NCBI GenBank assembly: GCA_026214975.1
Contig: CM047805.1
Span: 1,364,001 to 1,428,000 of the forward strand
Reading direction: 5' to 3'
DNA from: Gentiana macrophylla
Lineage: Eukaryota > Streptophyta > Magnoliopsida > Gentianales > Gentianaceae
Length of the DNA: 64,000 nucleotides
Part shown: in pieces, positions 46,541 to 58,678 of the stretch
Numbering within the stretch: position 1 is the stretch's first letter
How the letters are laid out: every line of letters begins with the position of its first letter
The notes under the pieces: model-generated
What the model saw: only the letters and a program-made list of their open reading frames with translations
Database searches by the model: none
What the model was told of the DNA's origin: nothing
Position numbers and translations under genes: made by a program

Positions 46541-47978
46541 TGATAACGCTTTAAATGGTACCAATAATTATACCTATATTCACCCTGAATTCTTCTCAAG
46601 AGAGGATAGATAGACTCGTTATTATGTGGAATATATGTTAAATGCTATATGAGGGTTTCCAGGATCGTAATTCTGCATCTATGCTATTTTCCCGATGTTT
46701 TGGTACTGTTTTGTCTCATTTTGCACGTTTTATAGGATGTACCAAATCTGGAGCATTGAAGAACGGGTCTGGACCAAAAGAAGTACATTGGGCCAAGTGA
46801 TTGAAGTCCAAGAAGAAGTCTGTTGAAGAAAAATGAGAAAAGATGGCCCGGTAACCCGAAGGCTAGGCCCGGTAAACCGGCGTCTCGTGGAACACGAAAT
46901 TGAATCTGCCGTATTGTCTAGGTCGGTTAGGGTTTTAGAGAGTCTTAAGTCGTTCATTGTATCTATATAAGGCCGTAGTTACAGATTATTACATAAGTTT
47001 TGACAAGCACTCAATTTATTATACAATTATTATGAAATAAAGTTTTCTTGAGTTTTGGAGAGTTGTTTTCGGTTTCCTCCCTCTTCCATTATCTCTAGCT
47101 TGAGTAGATCGAGCTAGATCTCTATTGTTGAAGGTATGAAGCTTTGAACGTTCCTTTATTGTCTTCAATATGGTAGATCTGTTCGTATTTATGTGTTTTA
47201 TTTAATCTGCATGTCTAACAACCCCATAATTTACTTATTTTAATCGTACTGAGCAATGTAGATCCAAAAATTAGGAAAAGCCGCCCCGGTAAACCGGCGG
47301 TCTATACCGGTTTACCGAGGCATATTTTAGAAAACCTAAACTAGGATTCACTACAGCTATGTTGATCGGCAGGAATAATTAAAACGAGTAATAGGTCTGG
47401 CCAATCTAATATTCGTAATTCGTAAATTAACATGAAGAACCACAAGTGAAGTGTTAATTAGGACATTGTCTTGAATGGACCCTAGGAACGTGCTGGTCAA
47501 TATCGACAGCTGTCTAGGCGGGTTAGCGGTAAGAGTTAGCGCTCAATATCGGCAGTTCTAGTTATTTATGCGTATGGGCTATTACGGACCAATTAAGGAG
47601 GGTAGCTTGCGTATAGATTGTCTGCTGCCATTGTCGGAGTAGATAGGGTTAAGAATTGCACCCGTAGTTGATAAATATGATAATAATCATTAAAAGCTCA
47701 CGATTAATCTAAGGAAATTATGTGGGGAAGTAAACGTAACGATTAACTAATCCAAGTTAGTAGATCAGTGAGGAGAGGGAGACGTATACCATGTTTGTTT
47801 TCTTTTATGTTATTGTTGGTCAATGACCGCCTCTATATTGCTTCTTAATTAGGTTAGAATCGTTTATACTTATAGTTGAATTGTCTCTGTGGGATCGACC
47901 TTGACTCGCATTTACTATACTACAATGTACCTAGTATTCTTGCTAGTAATATCGACGTTAGTGACTTACACGCGATCA
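46541..47978 (+). repeat. 3' LTR of the Gypsy element
   Basis: 1438 bp with TATATAA at 46964-46970 and the palindrome pair at 47287-47317. Followed by the GTATA duplication. Confidence 0.92.
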
Positions 47979-49439
47979 GTATACATCAATGTCTGTGTAT
48001 GTGCTAGGATGTTGTGCCTAGATGGTCTTAACTCTTAAGAGAGGGAGTGGAAGGAGTAAGGGAGCTTAACTTGAAAATACATAGACGGCTAGTTAACTAA
48101 TGATAACAAACGTATTTTTGTAGTTAAAAGTTTAATTTCATGTCATTCTTGATAAGGCACGATGTTATATCGCGGTGTGTTGGCATTCTGAAGGTGAATA
48201 ACTTTGCTGGCCTCGACGAGTCACCGGGAGTAGAGAATATCTCTGCTGGCCCCGAAGGGGCACTGAGAGTAGAGGGCTTCGCCGAACGTGTACACATACC
48301 AGAGTGTACCTGGGACTACCGGTGTGACCCACCGACAGTTTGCACGATATCTTTGTGGTGGATATACATCATGTGTAGTGCCCCTGGATACTGATGTAGC
48401 AAAGATAAGCTAAGCTAGAAACCAATAGTCACGACATGTTGATGAGCATGAAATGAACCCTAGAGTTTGAGTCGGTCTCACCAAGATAACCTAATAATAA
48501 TAATAATATGAACCTCTCCGTTGTAAGCCTTAGTTATTCCTTAGCTTCTTACTCTTATCTAAGTACGATGTACTTACCTACTTTGCATTTTTGTGTATGC
48601 TTTGTGGGGTGAGAAGATGAGCAGACTGACCACGGGTTTGATGAGGACTACGAGGATGACATTTGGCGGTGCTTGTTGATGTTTCGGCTTCTTTTAGTTC
48701 TTGATGTACTAGACATTGTTGCTATTTCATTTCCAAACAAATGTTGTGTTTTAATTCTAAACCTTGTAAGACAAATTTGTTTCTTTTTTTAAGACATCGT
48801 ACTTGTAAGACTATTGAGTTTCGTGGTTGCAGGTGGACTTTTCATCTTTAGTTTATTTGACTTTTTATTCTTAGTAGCATTTATGATGCTTGCCGAGTCT
48901 TTTTAGCTTTCATTTTGCTAAACTGAATACGACTTATCAGAGGCTTACGTATAATATTGGATTTATTTGATATTATACGTGTCGAATGTTCTTTTCCGGA
49001 TAAGGGCTCGGTATTCGGGAACGGGGCGTTACATCCGGCGAGGTGGTTTGCTGCCTTGACCCTTCCATAGTTGAGCACCATCGGACATACTCGGCTAAGC
49101 AGTGAACTAGGTCTTGAACTGTTCAGGCTTTGGTACATACCTAGACAATGATGCCTACACAATAGATCTCCTAACATTCTTGAGGTTCTCATAGTTGTGT
49201 CCGTTTTGGCCCTTGAACACCTTGGTTTCAGAAAGTGTGTTAGAGAATTCAGCTCACAAATTCTCACAGAAACGGCCCCACTTTTACTTACATAGGTGAC
49301 CTCCTATAAAGAGTACTCTGGAATACCTCACTTTGCTTAACCAAAATATATGAATCATTAAAAACCTTAATATGAACCCCTCAGCAGACATCACTTTTGT
49401 TTTAAAAGAATGGGTAAGTGCTAACTATCATTCATAACT

Positions 49440-50480
49440 TAGTTGTCCTTTTTGAACAATGATCTTGGGATCTCTAGTCACTATGGTTGTGTTTCCATTA
49501 TAAGGGAACATGCGTAATAGGCTTTAGTCTCATTCCGTTTGTCAAAATTGACACCCGATCTCTAGCTAAACCTTTTTATTAGCGGATCCGCAAGATTTTC
49601 CTTCGACTCTATATAATTGAGGAAATCAAACCATTAAAGATCAATTGTTTAATGGCACTGTGTCTACGATGTATATGTCTAGACTTACCATTATACATAC
49701 AACTTTGTGCGCGTCCTGTAGCCAACATACTATCACAATGTATGCTGATAGGAGGAATTGGCTTTGGCCAACAAGTAATTGCCTCTAAGAAATTCCGAAG
49801 CCACTCTACTTCTTCTTCAGCTTTATCCAGTGCAATAAACTCGATTCCATATTAGATCGAGCTATGTATATTTGCTTTGAGGATTTCTAGGACACTACAC
49901 CACCACCAATAGTGAATACATATCCACTAGTGGATTTTGAGTCTTTACAGTCAGATATCCAGTTTGCATCATAGTATTTTTCCAATACTGTTGAATATCA
50001 TGTATACCGTATTCCGAGGATCATTGTAAACTTCAAATACCATAGCATCCAGTCAAGGGCTATAGATTGAACTTGAACCTTCTTTCTCCTTGTCTTTATA
50101 AGGAAAGATCTCCTCAATAAATACAACATCCCTGTAATCAATGATCAGATTTTGATGTACATCGGGAATGTCTGACTTGTGCACCAGAAACCTATAGACA
50201 CTATTGTTATTACACATCCAAAGAATGTGCAATGTTTTGTATCAGTCCCTTATCTTGACTTACTTTGCCTTAGATATTTCAATGTTTTTACAAGCACCCC
50301 CACACATCCAGGAATTTGTAGGCAGGCTTGTAGCCTTTCCACTATTCCATGGTGGCATTCCGTTGAGAATAACAATTGTTGATCATTAAACCGTGCATCT
50401 TACTCTCCACCTCGATCACTACGAATTGTCTTAATTCGTTAGTCAAATTAATTCTCAAATTCAAGGGTCTCATATTTGCT
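49440..50480 (-). pseudogene. Copia-3 pol remnants (integrase and RNase H)
   Basis: The minus strand from about 49990 reads [39 protein letters not shown] and NGKSRHIRRRH, then KENLADPLIKRF near 49570. This is the RNase H of a Copia element, with frame breaks. From about 50480 to 50270, text such as WKGYKPAYKFLDVWGCL is the end of the integrase. The reverse transcriptase between them is missing apart from short debris. 49034-49440 is probably the element's 3' untranslated part. 50481-51326 is AT-rich decayed internal sequence with no gene. Confidence 0.75.
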
Positions 50481-51326
50481 TTCAACAGATAAACATAACA
50501 GTAATTGTACTATCGTCAAAAAAATAGTAATGTACTTTTTAACATTTTTTAGACAACTTTAAATCACGGATGTTACTGTGAATTAAATCCAATGGTTTCA
50601 TATTTCTTTCAACTACCAGTAATGTCCATATAACAATTTCATTTTGCAGACTGATTAAGCCATCCGGCTAGTATTAACAATCTCAAATGAATTTGTTAAA
50701 TCTTACCAAAATAATAAGGTACTCACGAAGGGACATGGGTCATGCGCATTAACTTGCATCAATATATTTAGTTAACATTTGAGAAGGTGAAATTTAAAGG
50801 ACACGGATCCATTCCAGCAGACATTCAATAGAAACAACTTATTAGAAATTTCTAAGTGAACTAAACTCAGACAGATAAATGGAGACACCTATATTCATCT
50901 AACAAGAAAAATGATTAGTGCTCAAATATTACCTTTTCAATCCATTGATACAAAATATATATATATATATATTAATGCTATATATCAAATATGCAAATAA
51001 TATATTAAAATACTATCAAATAATAGTATTTTAAGTCAACAGATGTCCATGGATTTCATTTGGTAACGAAAAGATATACCCTCTTTTTTTTGGTAATAAC
51101 AACTACTAAAGCAAGTTGATTTGAATCTCAGTTGAATCAACAAATTTGCTTCCCTTTAGCGCCGCCATTAAACGGGAGAATACTAAACTAATACACAGTA
51201 TCACCGACAAATTAATTGTTCAAACAATTGCAAATTTCAGAATTTAACTTACCAAAACCATATTGATTGCAATTCACAGTCATACAGCATTTCAAGAAAA
51301 GGAAAATTCAAAAAAAGTCTTAAGAT

Positions 51327-51739
51327 TGTTGGCAAATTATCAATCTAGCATGCTGTGTAATTTGTTATTCATGCAAAAAAAACAAAAGCAGAAAATTGGA
51401 CAGAAAACTTATTGACAGAGACGAGTGCGGTATATATACAACAATCATACCCTTTTCGGATTGTTTCACTTCAATTAGAAGAAGACGGCGAACTGATCAT
51501 GAATAGTAAATCTCACCTTGACTCGAATTATGCAAGTATTTTCGTGACACATGAATTAATGCAGAATTTTTGGCAGGCAAAAATTTCTCATTAATTTTCT
51601 CTAGACTAATTTTACTTAACTGTTGGGATTATATAGGAGATCGAATGGAGTCCAATCGTTTATCAGTTGTAACCTTTCACCGAACCGTCTGAAACCTCAT
51701 TTATTTTAGAATTAATTTTTAATTCTAATTTCTCCAATT
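51327..51739 (-). repeat. 5' LTR of Copia-3
   Basis: About 413 bp. Begins (plus strand) TGTTGGCAAATTATCAATC. Its right end TCTCCAATTA is degraded relative to TCTCCAACA in the left LTR. The TA array starts a few bases later. Confidence 0.7.
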
Positions 51740-51742
51740 AAC

Positions 51743-51745
<3 letters not shown>

Positions 51746-51819
<74 letters not shown>
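51746..51819. repeat. (TA)n array, right side of the nest
   Basis: The counterpart of the array at 12545-12620. Together they mark the site into which Copia-3 inserted. Confidence 0.85.
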
Positions 51820-51823
<4 letters not shown>

Positions 51824-51852
51824 CTAGCTAATAACCCGTGCTATGCACGGGG
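51824..51852 (-). mobile_element. Helitron-like 3' terminus
   Basis: On the minus strand a perfect 7-bp stem, CCCGTGC-ATA-GCACGGG (51835-51851), is followed by TTATTAG and the terminal CTAG, then T. A hairpin about 10 bases before CTRR, with insertion next to T, is the Helitron 3' signature. The element would extend to the right, where 51853-52258 shows no gene. The 5' TC end was not found. Confidence 0.5.
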
Positions 51853-52258
51853 TTATAATTAAAAATATCACGAAAAGAAACACATGTTCATTCCAATGAT
51901 CAGTTTACTACTATTAACATTGTTTAAGTTTACTACTATTATTATCATAGTCTTGGGATTTCAAGACATCAAAAAGAATTCATCGGTCTACATCCACGTA
52001 TCGTTCTCGGAGACAATAGCAGTCATTTTAAGGTGATGTGAATGATATCAACACATAATCTTCTGAACTGTACAAAAAAATTAATATGCAAGTGCATATC
52101 CTTATCATCATTTTAAAGTGCAATAGAATTTGGACTCATAAGTACATTTTTCATCACCATTTTGCAATGACATGCAAAAGACCCAACATGGCCCAACATC
52201 AAATTTCATTTGTACGGTGATGTCCAAGACTTAACAAAACGAACTAAATCGCATGATC

Positions 52259-52410
52259 TGTTAAACACAACACAATGGGAAAAAGATGATTTGTATATTA
52301 ACAATAGTCAAGTATTTATAGTACAATGATCACCAAAACCCAAAACCCAAAATATCGTAAATGTACAAATATACCCTTACATACATATATTACCACAATA
52401 TATTTCCACA
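52259..52410 (-). repeat. Probable 3' LTR of Copia-4
   Basis: Minus strand TGTGGAAATATATTG to GTGTTTAACA, about 152 bp, with CTATAAATAC as TATA box. The polypurine tract TTGAGGGGGCG (52411-52421, minus) is adjacent. Short LTRs are normal for Ale-type elements. The outer end is a best guess. Confidence 0.55.
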
Positions 52411-52417
52411 CGCCCCC

Positions 52418-55336
52418 TCAAGTTGGAGCATGTAGATCACAAATTCCCAACTTGCCTAAGAGAAAACGAAATTGTTGTCTGCCGAAAGCCTTTATCAAAA
52501 TGTCAGCCAGCTGGTGCGTGGTAGGAACATAAGATGGCGCTAAATTACCGGACAATAACTCATCACGAACAAAATGACAATCGAATTCAATGTGCTTGGT
52601 ACGATCATGAAAGACAGGATTCTTAGCGATATGAAGCGCCGACTGACTATCACAAAACAACCGCATAGGCTGAGGATGCAAGACACCAAAAGAAGATAAC
52701 AAGGACTTGAGCCATTTGAGCTCACAAGTGGCAACCGCCATAGAATGATATTCAGCCTCGGCAGAAGAACGGGACACCGTAGGTTGCTTTTTGGTCTTTT
52801 AAGAGACAGGGGAACGACCCAAAAACACCAAATAACCGGTTACAGAACGCCTAGTCAAGGGGCAGGCGGCCCAATCACTGTCACAGAAAGAATTCAAGGA
52901 CAAGTCATCCACAGGACGCAACAGAATACCTTGTCCAGGACTTCCCTTCAGAAAACTCAAAACACGCACTGCAGCCTCCCAATGTGGGACCTGCGGATCG
53001 CTCAAAAATTGGGCAAGGGTATGCACAGAGTAACTTAACTCAGGACGAGTAACAAACAGATAGACCAAACGGCCCACAAGACGACGGCACTGATCGGGAT
53101 GGGCAAATGGCTGACCGCTAGCGGAAGCGAGGCGATGATTCTGCTCCATAGGCGTATCAATGGGCTTGCAACCCAACATGCCCACCTCAGTCAAAATGTC
53201 CAATGCATACTTGTGTTGTGTGAGAAAGATACCCTCGGGGCCACGAGCCACTTCGATGCCGAGAAAATATTTCAAAGGGCCCAAATCCTTCATATGAAAG
53301 CAAGAGCTCAAGTACTGTTTGAAACGAACTAGCAGATCATGTGAATATCCGGAAATAATCAAGTCATCAACATAAACCAGAACATGAAGGGAAACACCAT
53401 CCCGGTTATAACTAAATAATGAGTAATCCGCATAAGACTGAACAAAACCAAAAGTCTTCAAAGCAGCAGTGAGCTTGGCGAACCATTGCCGAGGGGCCTG
53501 TTTCAAACCATATAAGGATTTACGTAACCGACACACCGTACCAGGAGAGGAAGCATGATACCCAGGAGGAAGTTGCCTGTAGACTTCCTCAGTCAAATCA
53601 CCATGCAGGAAGGCGTTATGGACATCCATTTGATGCAATTCCCAATTACGAGTCGCCGTAACAGATAGAAAAACACGAACAGTCCCCATTTTAGCTATGG
53701 GAGCAAAGGTCTCATTATAATTGACTCCTTCAACTTGCCGATTACCACGAACAACGAGTCGAGCTTTAAGGCGCTCCACGTCGCCAGTGGATGTGTATTT
53801 AATTTTATATACCCAACCACAACCAATGGCACGTTTACCGGGAGGAAGAACCTCTAAAGACCAAGTTCTATTGCGTTCCAAGGCATCAATTTCCTCCTGC
53901 ATAGCCCGACGCCAACCGGGCAATAGAACAGCTTCTCGAAAAGTGGCAGGTTCTCGACCCTTAGTAATAGCTGTCAAAAAACATTGGTGGCGGACAGAAA
54001 ATTTATTATAATCAACATAACAAGCTATGTCAAAAGGTTTACCTGAGGAGCCGGATGAAGACGAAGACGCGTGTAATGAAGTGGGGTCTATGTCGTTTTG
54101 AACCACCGTATTGGTGACGTAGTCTTGAAGCCTTTTGGACGGAACTTTGATGCGATGACCACTACCCAAAGGCTCATCAATAGAAATCCCTGGCTCCAGA
54201 GCAAGAGCAACCCTGTCATCACTGACATTGTCCATACTCCCCCTAAAATCCACAGGGGCCAACCCATCAGATTCGACAGGCTGATCATCATCATCATCCC
54301 ACAACGGAGGTTGGCTAAAATAGCATTCCCATTAAAGACGGTCACGGTCGGGCAGGGACTCAATAAATGGAAACTGATCTTCAAAAAATTCCACATCACG
54401 ACTTACAAAAAAATCATGAGTTGTAAGATCATATAAACGCCATCCTTTTTTACCAAACGGATAGCCAACAAAAATACAATGACGAGACCAGGATTCGAAT
54501 TTATCCGTATTCCGAGGACGAACAGAAGCATAGCACAAACACCCAAAGACGCGCAAATGATCATAGGAAGGGGCGGCCGTACAAGCATTCGTAGGGGGTT
54601 TTACCATTTAAGACACGAGTAGGAGTTAAATTAATCAAATGCACAGAAGTAAGCACACATTCACCCCAAAAGTACTTCGGCAATTTGGCTTGAAAGCGTA
54701 GTACACGTGCAACATTTAGGATATGACGATGTTTGCGTTCGACATGACTATTTTGTTGGGCCGTGTCTACACAAGACGTTTGATGTAGTATACCCTTAGA
54801 AGAAAATAAATGTTGTAATTGCAAAAACTCTTGTCCGTTATCACTTCGCAAACTTTTGATATTTTTATTAAACTGAGTAATGACCATTGCGTAGAAGGAT
54901 TCAATCAAGGGACCAACTTCATGCTTTCCAACTAATAATACCGAAGTGGCGCGGGAATAATCATTAACAATGGTGAGGAAAAAATGAGCACCACTATTAG
55001 AAGGAAATCGATAAGGACCCCAAATGTCACAATGTATTAGATCAAACACATCCGATGCTTTATTCAAGCTTAAAGGAAAAGAGTTGCGAGGTTGCTTACT
55101 CATAAAACATACTTGACAATCACAAATAGTAGCGCAAGTGCCTTGACGGACAACACCCGGAAAAGAAGATACAATCGTCATGGAGGGGTGACCCAAACGC
55201 TTATGCCATAACATTCGTGCATCAGAGGTAGCAACGTTATTAACTTGAATGGTAGAATAACAAACCGGCCGAAGACAATAGACCCCATTACACAGCACCC
55301 CCGCTCCAATCAGGTTCCTCGAAGTACGGTCCTGAA
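52418..55336 (-). pseudogene. Copia-4 pol, Ale-type, nearly continuous
   Basis: Integrase at 55298-54561: zinc finger HKRLGH and CDCQVC, core residues in CDIWGPYR, VNDYSRATSV, RSDNGQEF and QQNSHVERKHR. One frameshift near 54560-54600 leads into RT. RT is open from 54304 to 52802: [34 protein letters not shown], catalytic YVDD in VLVYVDDLIISG. A single in-frame TAA at 52799-52801 separates RT from RNase H ([32 protein letters not shown]), which ends at 52418. On the right the element stops around 55340 in the GAG-pre-integrase region (DRTSRNLIGAGV), so protease, gag and 5' LTR are missing. This is the least decayed pol in the window. Confidence 0.92.
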
Positions 55337-55344
55337 TAATCTAA

Positions 55345-56974
55345 AGACACTTTGTTGAGTGAGAATGCATCGAGACATATCCTCAACACCTCTATAGGAC
55401 ATGATTGCTCATGAAGCAATTCATGTGGATCATTACACGAGTCCGACACAAGTATCTAAAAGTGAAGAGGTGTAACAATAACGTGAAGCGTAGTATAAAC
55501 GTGCATCACCAAGGATTAACATGTTTTAGCTTTTAGAAAAGTCAAGTATGTATTTAAGCGATTAATCTAACCACTTAAGTTCATTACACATAAAAGGATT
55601 CTTAAGGACCACTAAACCTTAGACAAACTCTACATTACACTACTTAGCATTTAGCATATTGCACAGAAATATTGGAATCTAATCCAATACCCATGAGGCT
55701 AAGGAATAAGGTTTCCGATGATCCCGGGTATCTCCCCGCAGAGGGTCTCCACAAGGTGCTGAGCCGAATCCACCAGAAACCGAACTCTTAACTTCGTCAT
55801 ATTACAATTAAGACATTGAACTCAAGTCAACATCACATAAGGTCAAATGTAGAGTGTTCCGATGCTCCTGTGAGGAACGGTGCAGAGCCAAAGCCACTAG
55901 AACACGTACACTTGACTTTACAACATTCCACATAACTCTCTATTCCATTTTTTACTAGAAAATCAGCCAACGCTCTACGATAGAAATCCATGTTTTCTTC
56001 ATCATTTCAAACACTAAATCTACTCCCAAACCATACAAAAATAATACAAAAATTATTCTACAACATGCTTGTAAGATTATACTAGAACTAGACACCGATA
56101 TAACTTGAAATTCAATTCAAAGTGATATGAAATTACTCTAAAACATGCTTGAAGTAAAAAGCTACAAACTTTGAATCCAAAACACTTCTAACACTTTATA
56201 ACAATCAAATCTAACATTTATACAAGTCATGGACAATATTTAAAGGCTACTAACAACTAAATATTTGGTTGAACACCCTTTATCTCAAGAAACACCAAGA
56301 ACACCACTTTCATCCTCAAGAATCTAAGCAACCACTTGAATCTTCAAGAAACACCATGAACACCACTTTCATCCTCAAGAACACACCAAGAATATCTAGT
56401 TCCACAAGCAATGCTCCAAAAATCTAAGCAACCACTTCGAAACTAACACCAAAACGGATATCTAAGATTACTACAACCTTTAAAACATCAAAAAACTAAG
56501 AAAAACACCCAAGAACACTTATAGATCTAGAAATGGGGTTTTAAAACTCTTACCCGATCGGAATGAAACTTGTGTAAAAACGAAACTCTCATCAAGGGAA
56601 GAATTTTGGTGTAATCGGTTTGTAATTCCGACGGCTGGATTGACCAGAAATAGGAAGTTTCCCTTCTTTCTTCTCTTTTCTCCTTCCCTCTCTTTCTTTT
56701 TCTTTTTTTTTTTTCCTCTCCATTTTCTCACTCCAACAGCTGAAAAGTTTGGAAAAGGTGAAGTGAAATGGGTTTTGGAATTAAAGGGTATAAATAGGGA
56801 TTGATACATTTTCTGTCTTGCTCTTACTAAAAATTACACATTTAAAATAAAGTAAATGCTTTTTAAAATTTATCTTGACTCTATTTATTTAATTATAACA
56901 TAACCCATTAAAAATATCGAGTCTTACAATAAAATCTTATAAGACTTTTATACCCTTTATGGAGAAACGGGTAT
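55345..56974 (-). repeat. Gypsy/chromovirus-type LTR, copy 2
   Basis: The minus strand begins TGTGATACCCG at 56974, preceded by a purine tract AAGAGAGGAAGAA (56975-56987), so this is a 3' LTR in minus orientation. 55660-56240 matches 1785-2335 inverted. The end near 55345 coincides with the truncation point of Copia-4 and was not found. The frame at 56519-56809 lies inside the LTR and is not called as a gene. Confidence 0.65.
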
Positions 56975-56987
56975 CACATTCTTCCTC

Positions 56988-57736
56988 TCTTATATGAGTT
57001 TAATCCTCGAAAACTCTTGAACTTCTGCCCGCCTTAACCAAGGCTCAAACCAACAAACATTTCAAATCTTAAGCTACCTACTACTGAGCTTCTCGGGGTC
57101 AACTCTAAAGTCCCACTCACATCCAAACTTAGTACTATACAACCAAACCAGAAAACATTTCGAGCTTAGCGATGCACCCTTCTTGTCTTCAAATGATTCT
57201 AAGATCCAGATTAAACTTCTCTTCATCAAACGCCATTTCTTACTTCAAGATATCTTCATAAGACAACATGACCGTTCAACTTAGCTTGCACCATTGATTA
57301 TGGATAAAAGTTATGTTACATCAAGATCATGTGTTATACTGCCTGGAGTGATATGATCATTCCAAATCACCCTGTACCACACCACTACTATGTGAGAGAG
57401 GATGAATGAAAATGCATCTCAACCCTTCATGCCTCTTGTTATAAATCATTAATCACTACCGCACCATAACTTTTCTGTTGATTATGATGGGTCTACATTA
57501 TGATCAATAAATCATGTATCATGACCAATTGTGTAAAAATATATGTGCTATTGTATCGTAGTGGTTGTGACAAATGATACTACCCCACAACTATTTATCT
57601 TGGTGGACTTATGCCACTAAATACGTCATACACCATGATTGACGGTGTAATAATATGTTTTGTCACATTGTTGTGTGTTATTTTGTTTTTACATTGTCAT
57701 CACTGCTCCATAAAATGATGACACGGCACATTATTA
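56988..57736 (-). other. Decayed internal sequence or intergenic DNA
   Basis: Directly inside the LTR of the chromovirus-like copy, so 56988-57260 is probably decayed pol end or 3' untranslated sequence. No domain is readable. 57260-57736 has repeated GATTATG and ATCATG-type text similar to 58040-58150, probably an old dispersed repeat. No gene. Confidence 0.4.
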
Positions 57737-58033
57737 AAGCACTCGGGATCGTAACCTCTTTACGAATACTTTATTTTACAATTTTAAATACACATTTTTC
57801 TGGTTTACAGAATCTCTATTCAAGATGAAATGTATATGATTCTCTATTTTACGTAATCCGGTAGATATAAAAGAAAATTTTCCGAATATGGATGAATGCG
57901 ATAGATGTAAATGAAATTTTACAGAATCTGTATTTACAGTAAAAAAATGAGTACCTGCTGGAATATTATTTTTCATGTTGAAATCTCTAAAATAGAGTTT
58001 TTAAAAGATTTATAGTATGTACTGCAAATGCTC
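57737..58033 (+). mobile_element. PIF/Harbinger-like MITE, complete copy (297 bp)
   Basis: TTA duplications at 57734-57736 and 58034-58036. The left end AAGCACTCGGGATCG pairs with the right end (reverse complement GAGCATTTGCAGTAC) only over the first bases. The internal blocks TTCTCTATTTTA, GGTAGATATAAAAGAA and ATCTCTAAAATAGAG are shared with 7302-7842. 58034-58512 holds no recognised feature. Confidence 0.75.
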
Positions 58034-58678
58034 TTACACATTTTTTGTTATCTTGGTGGGACCGATAGCAATCAATAGGTCATACAACGTAAATAAAGTT
58101 ATAATAGTGTATTGTGGTTATTTTGTTGTGCCACTATATCACTCCTCAAGAAAACTTCATGGACGTAGTCTTACGTCTGGAGTTGTTTTAGTCTAGTTGT
58201 GAATCGGAGTCCTAAACACGTCTTTAAAGTGTGCTTTTCAGTTAAGAACATGTTAGTGCCGTAGTAAAATCGTCACAATATGTAATGCATTACACTTTTT
58301 CATATGCAGTTGAACTTGGAAACCCAAATATCAATTAAGATGTCTTGTATCATGATCAATGTTGAAAAATTGTACGGTAACTTGTTATTGAAATATGTTT
58401 ACTCTTTTAATATTTACTACGCGTTAACAAAAGAAAAAGGAGAAAATATTTTTCCACTTATATTCTCCCTCCCCACTCCCCTTGCATAAGATTATAAATA
58501 TGATGAATCATTTTTATTCCAAAAATAAAAACAGCAATTTGAAAATTAAAATTTACAATACATGACATAAATAACTATACTCCTACATCAATACATAAAA
58601 TTTCTTAACCAGATTGAGGTGAATTCAGATGCAGAAAAAAAAAAAAAAAAAACACCGATTTTGAATTGATTTGTTGTT

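Larger units (their letters stand above)
14710..47978 (+). mobile_element. Tat/Athila-type Ty3/Gypsy retrotransposon, non-autonomous, with nested Copia-1
   Basis: LTRs 14710-16143 and 46541-47978 start TGATAACG and end CGCGATCA. The 5-bp duplication GTATA (14705-14709, 47979-47983) is perfect. The primer site at 16151-16168 matches the tRNA-Asp type used by this group. Coding remnants are a short 5' ORF (16552-16812), a protease (42547-42955) and a 3' ORF with a plant-transposon-protein domain (44299-45375). No reverse transcriptase, RNase H or integrase can be found between protease and 3' ORF, so mobility would have depended on a relative. Without the nested Copia-1 it is about 7.6 kb. Confidence 0.88.
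13478..49033 (+). mobile_element. Chromovirus-like solo LTR, split by the Gypsy insertion
   Basis: The left part 13478-14709 starts TGTAATATTCCG. The right part 47984-49033 ends CGGGAACGGGGCGTTACA. TGTAA...TTACA ends of this kind are usual in plant Tekay-like chromovirus LTRs. Joined across the GTATA duplication they give about 2.28 kb with no internal coding region, hence a solo LTR. The neighbouring 5-mers are TCGGG (13473-13477) and TCCGG (49034-49038), an imperfect duplication. The right part has a CTCTGCTGGCC-type repeat pair near 48200-48270. The left part has a CpG-rich patch at 14340-14525. No gene of its own was seen in 47984-49033. Confidence 0.65.
12892..51739 (-). mobile_element. 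Copia-3: outermost Copia element of the nest, decayed
   Basis: Two related LTRs (12892-13397 and 51327-51739) read on the minus strand from TGTTGGAGAAATT to CCCCAACA or GCCAACA. A polypurine-like ATGTGGAGAAT (13398-13411, minus) abuts the left, 3' LTR. Minus-strand integrase and RNase H remnants lie at 49440-50480. TA-repeat DNA borders both outer ends, so the element entered the (TA)n array. The internal part left of the break is only 13398-13477; the remainder resumes at 49034. Everything between is later insertions. The primer site is not readable. Confidence 0.75.

Noticed and set aside
56519..56809. 96-codon frame with a Lys-rich centre
   Set aside because: It lies inside an LTR and its basic run comes from a C/T-rich tract on the other strand.
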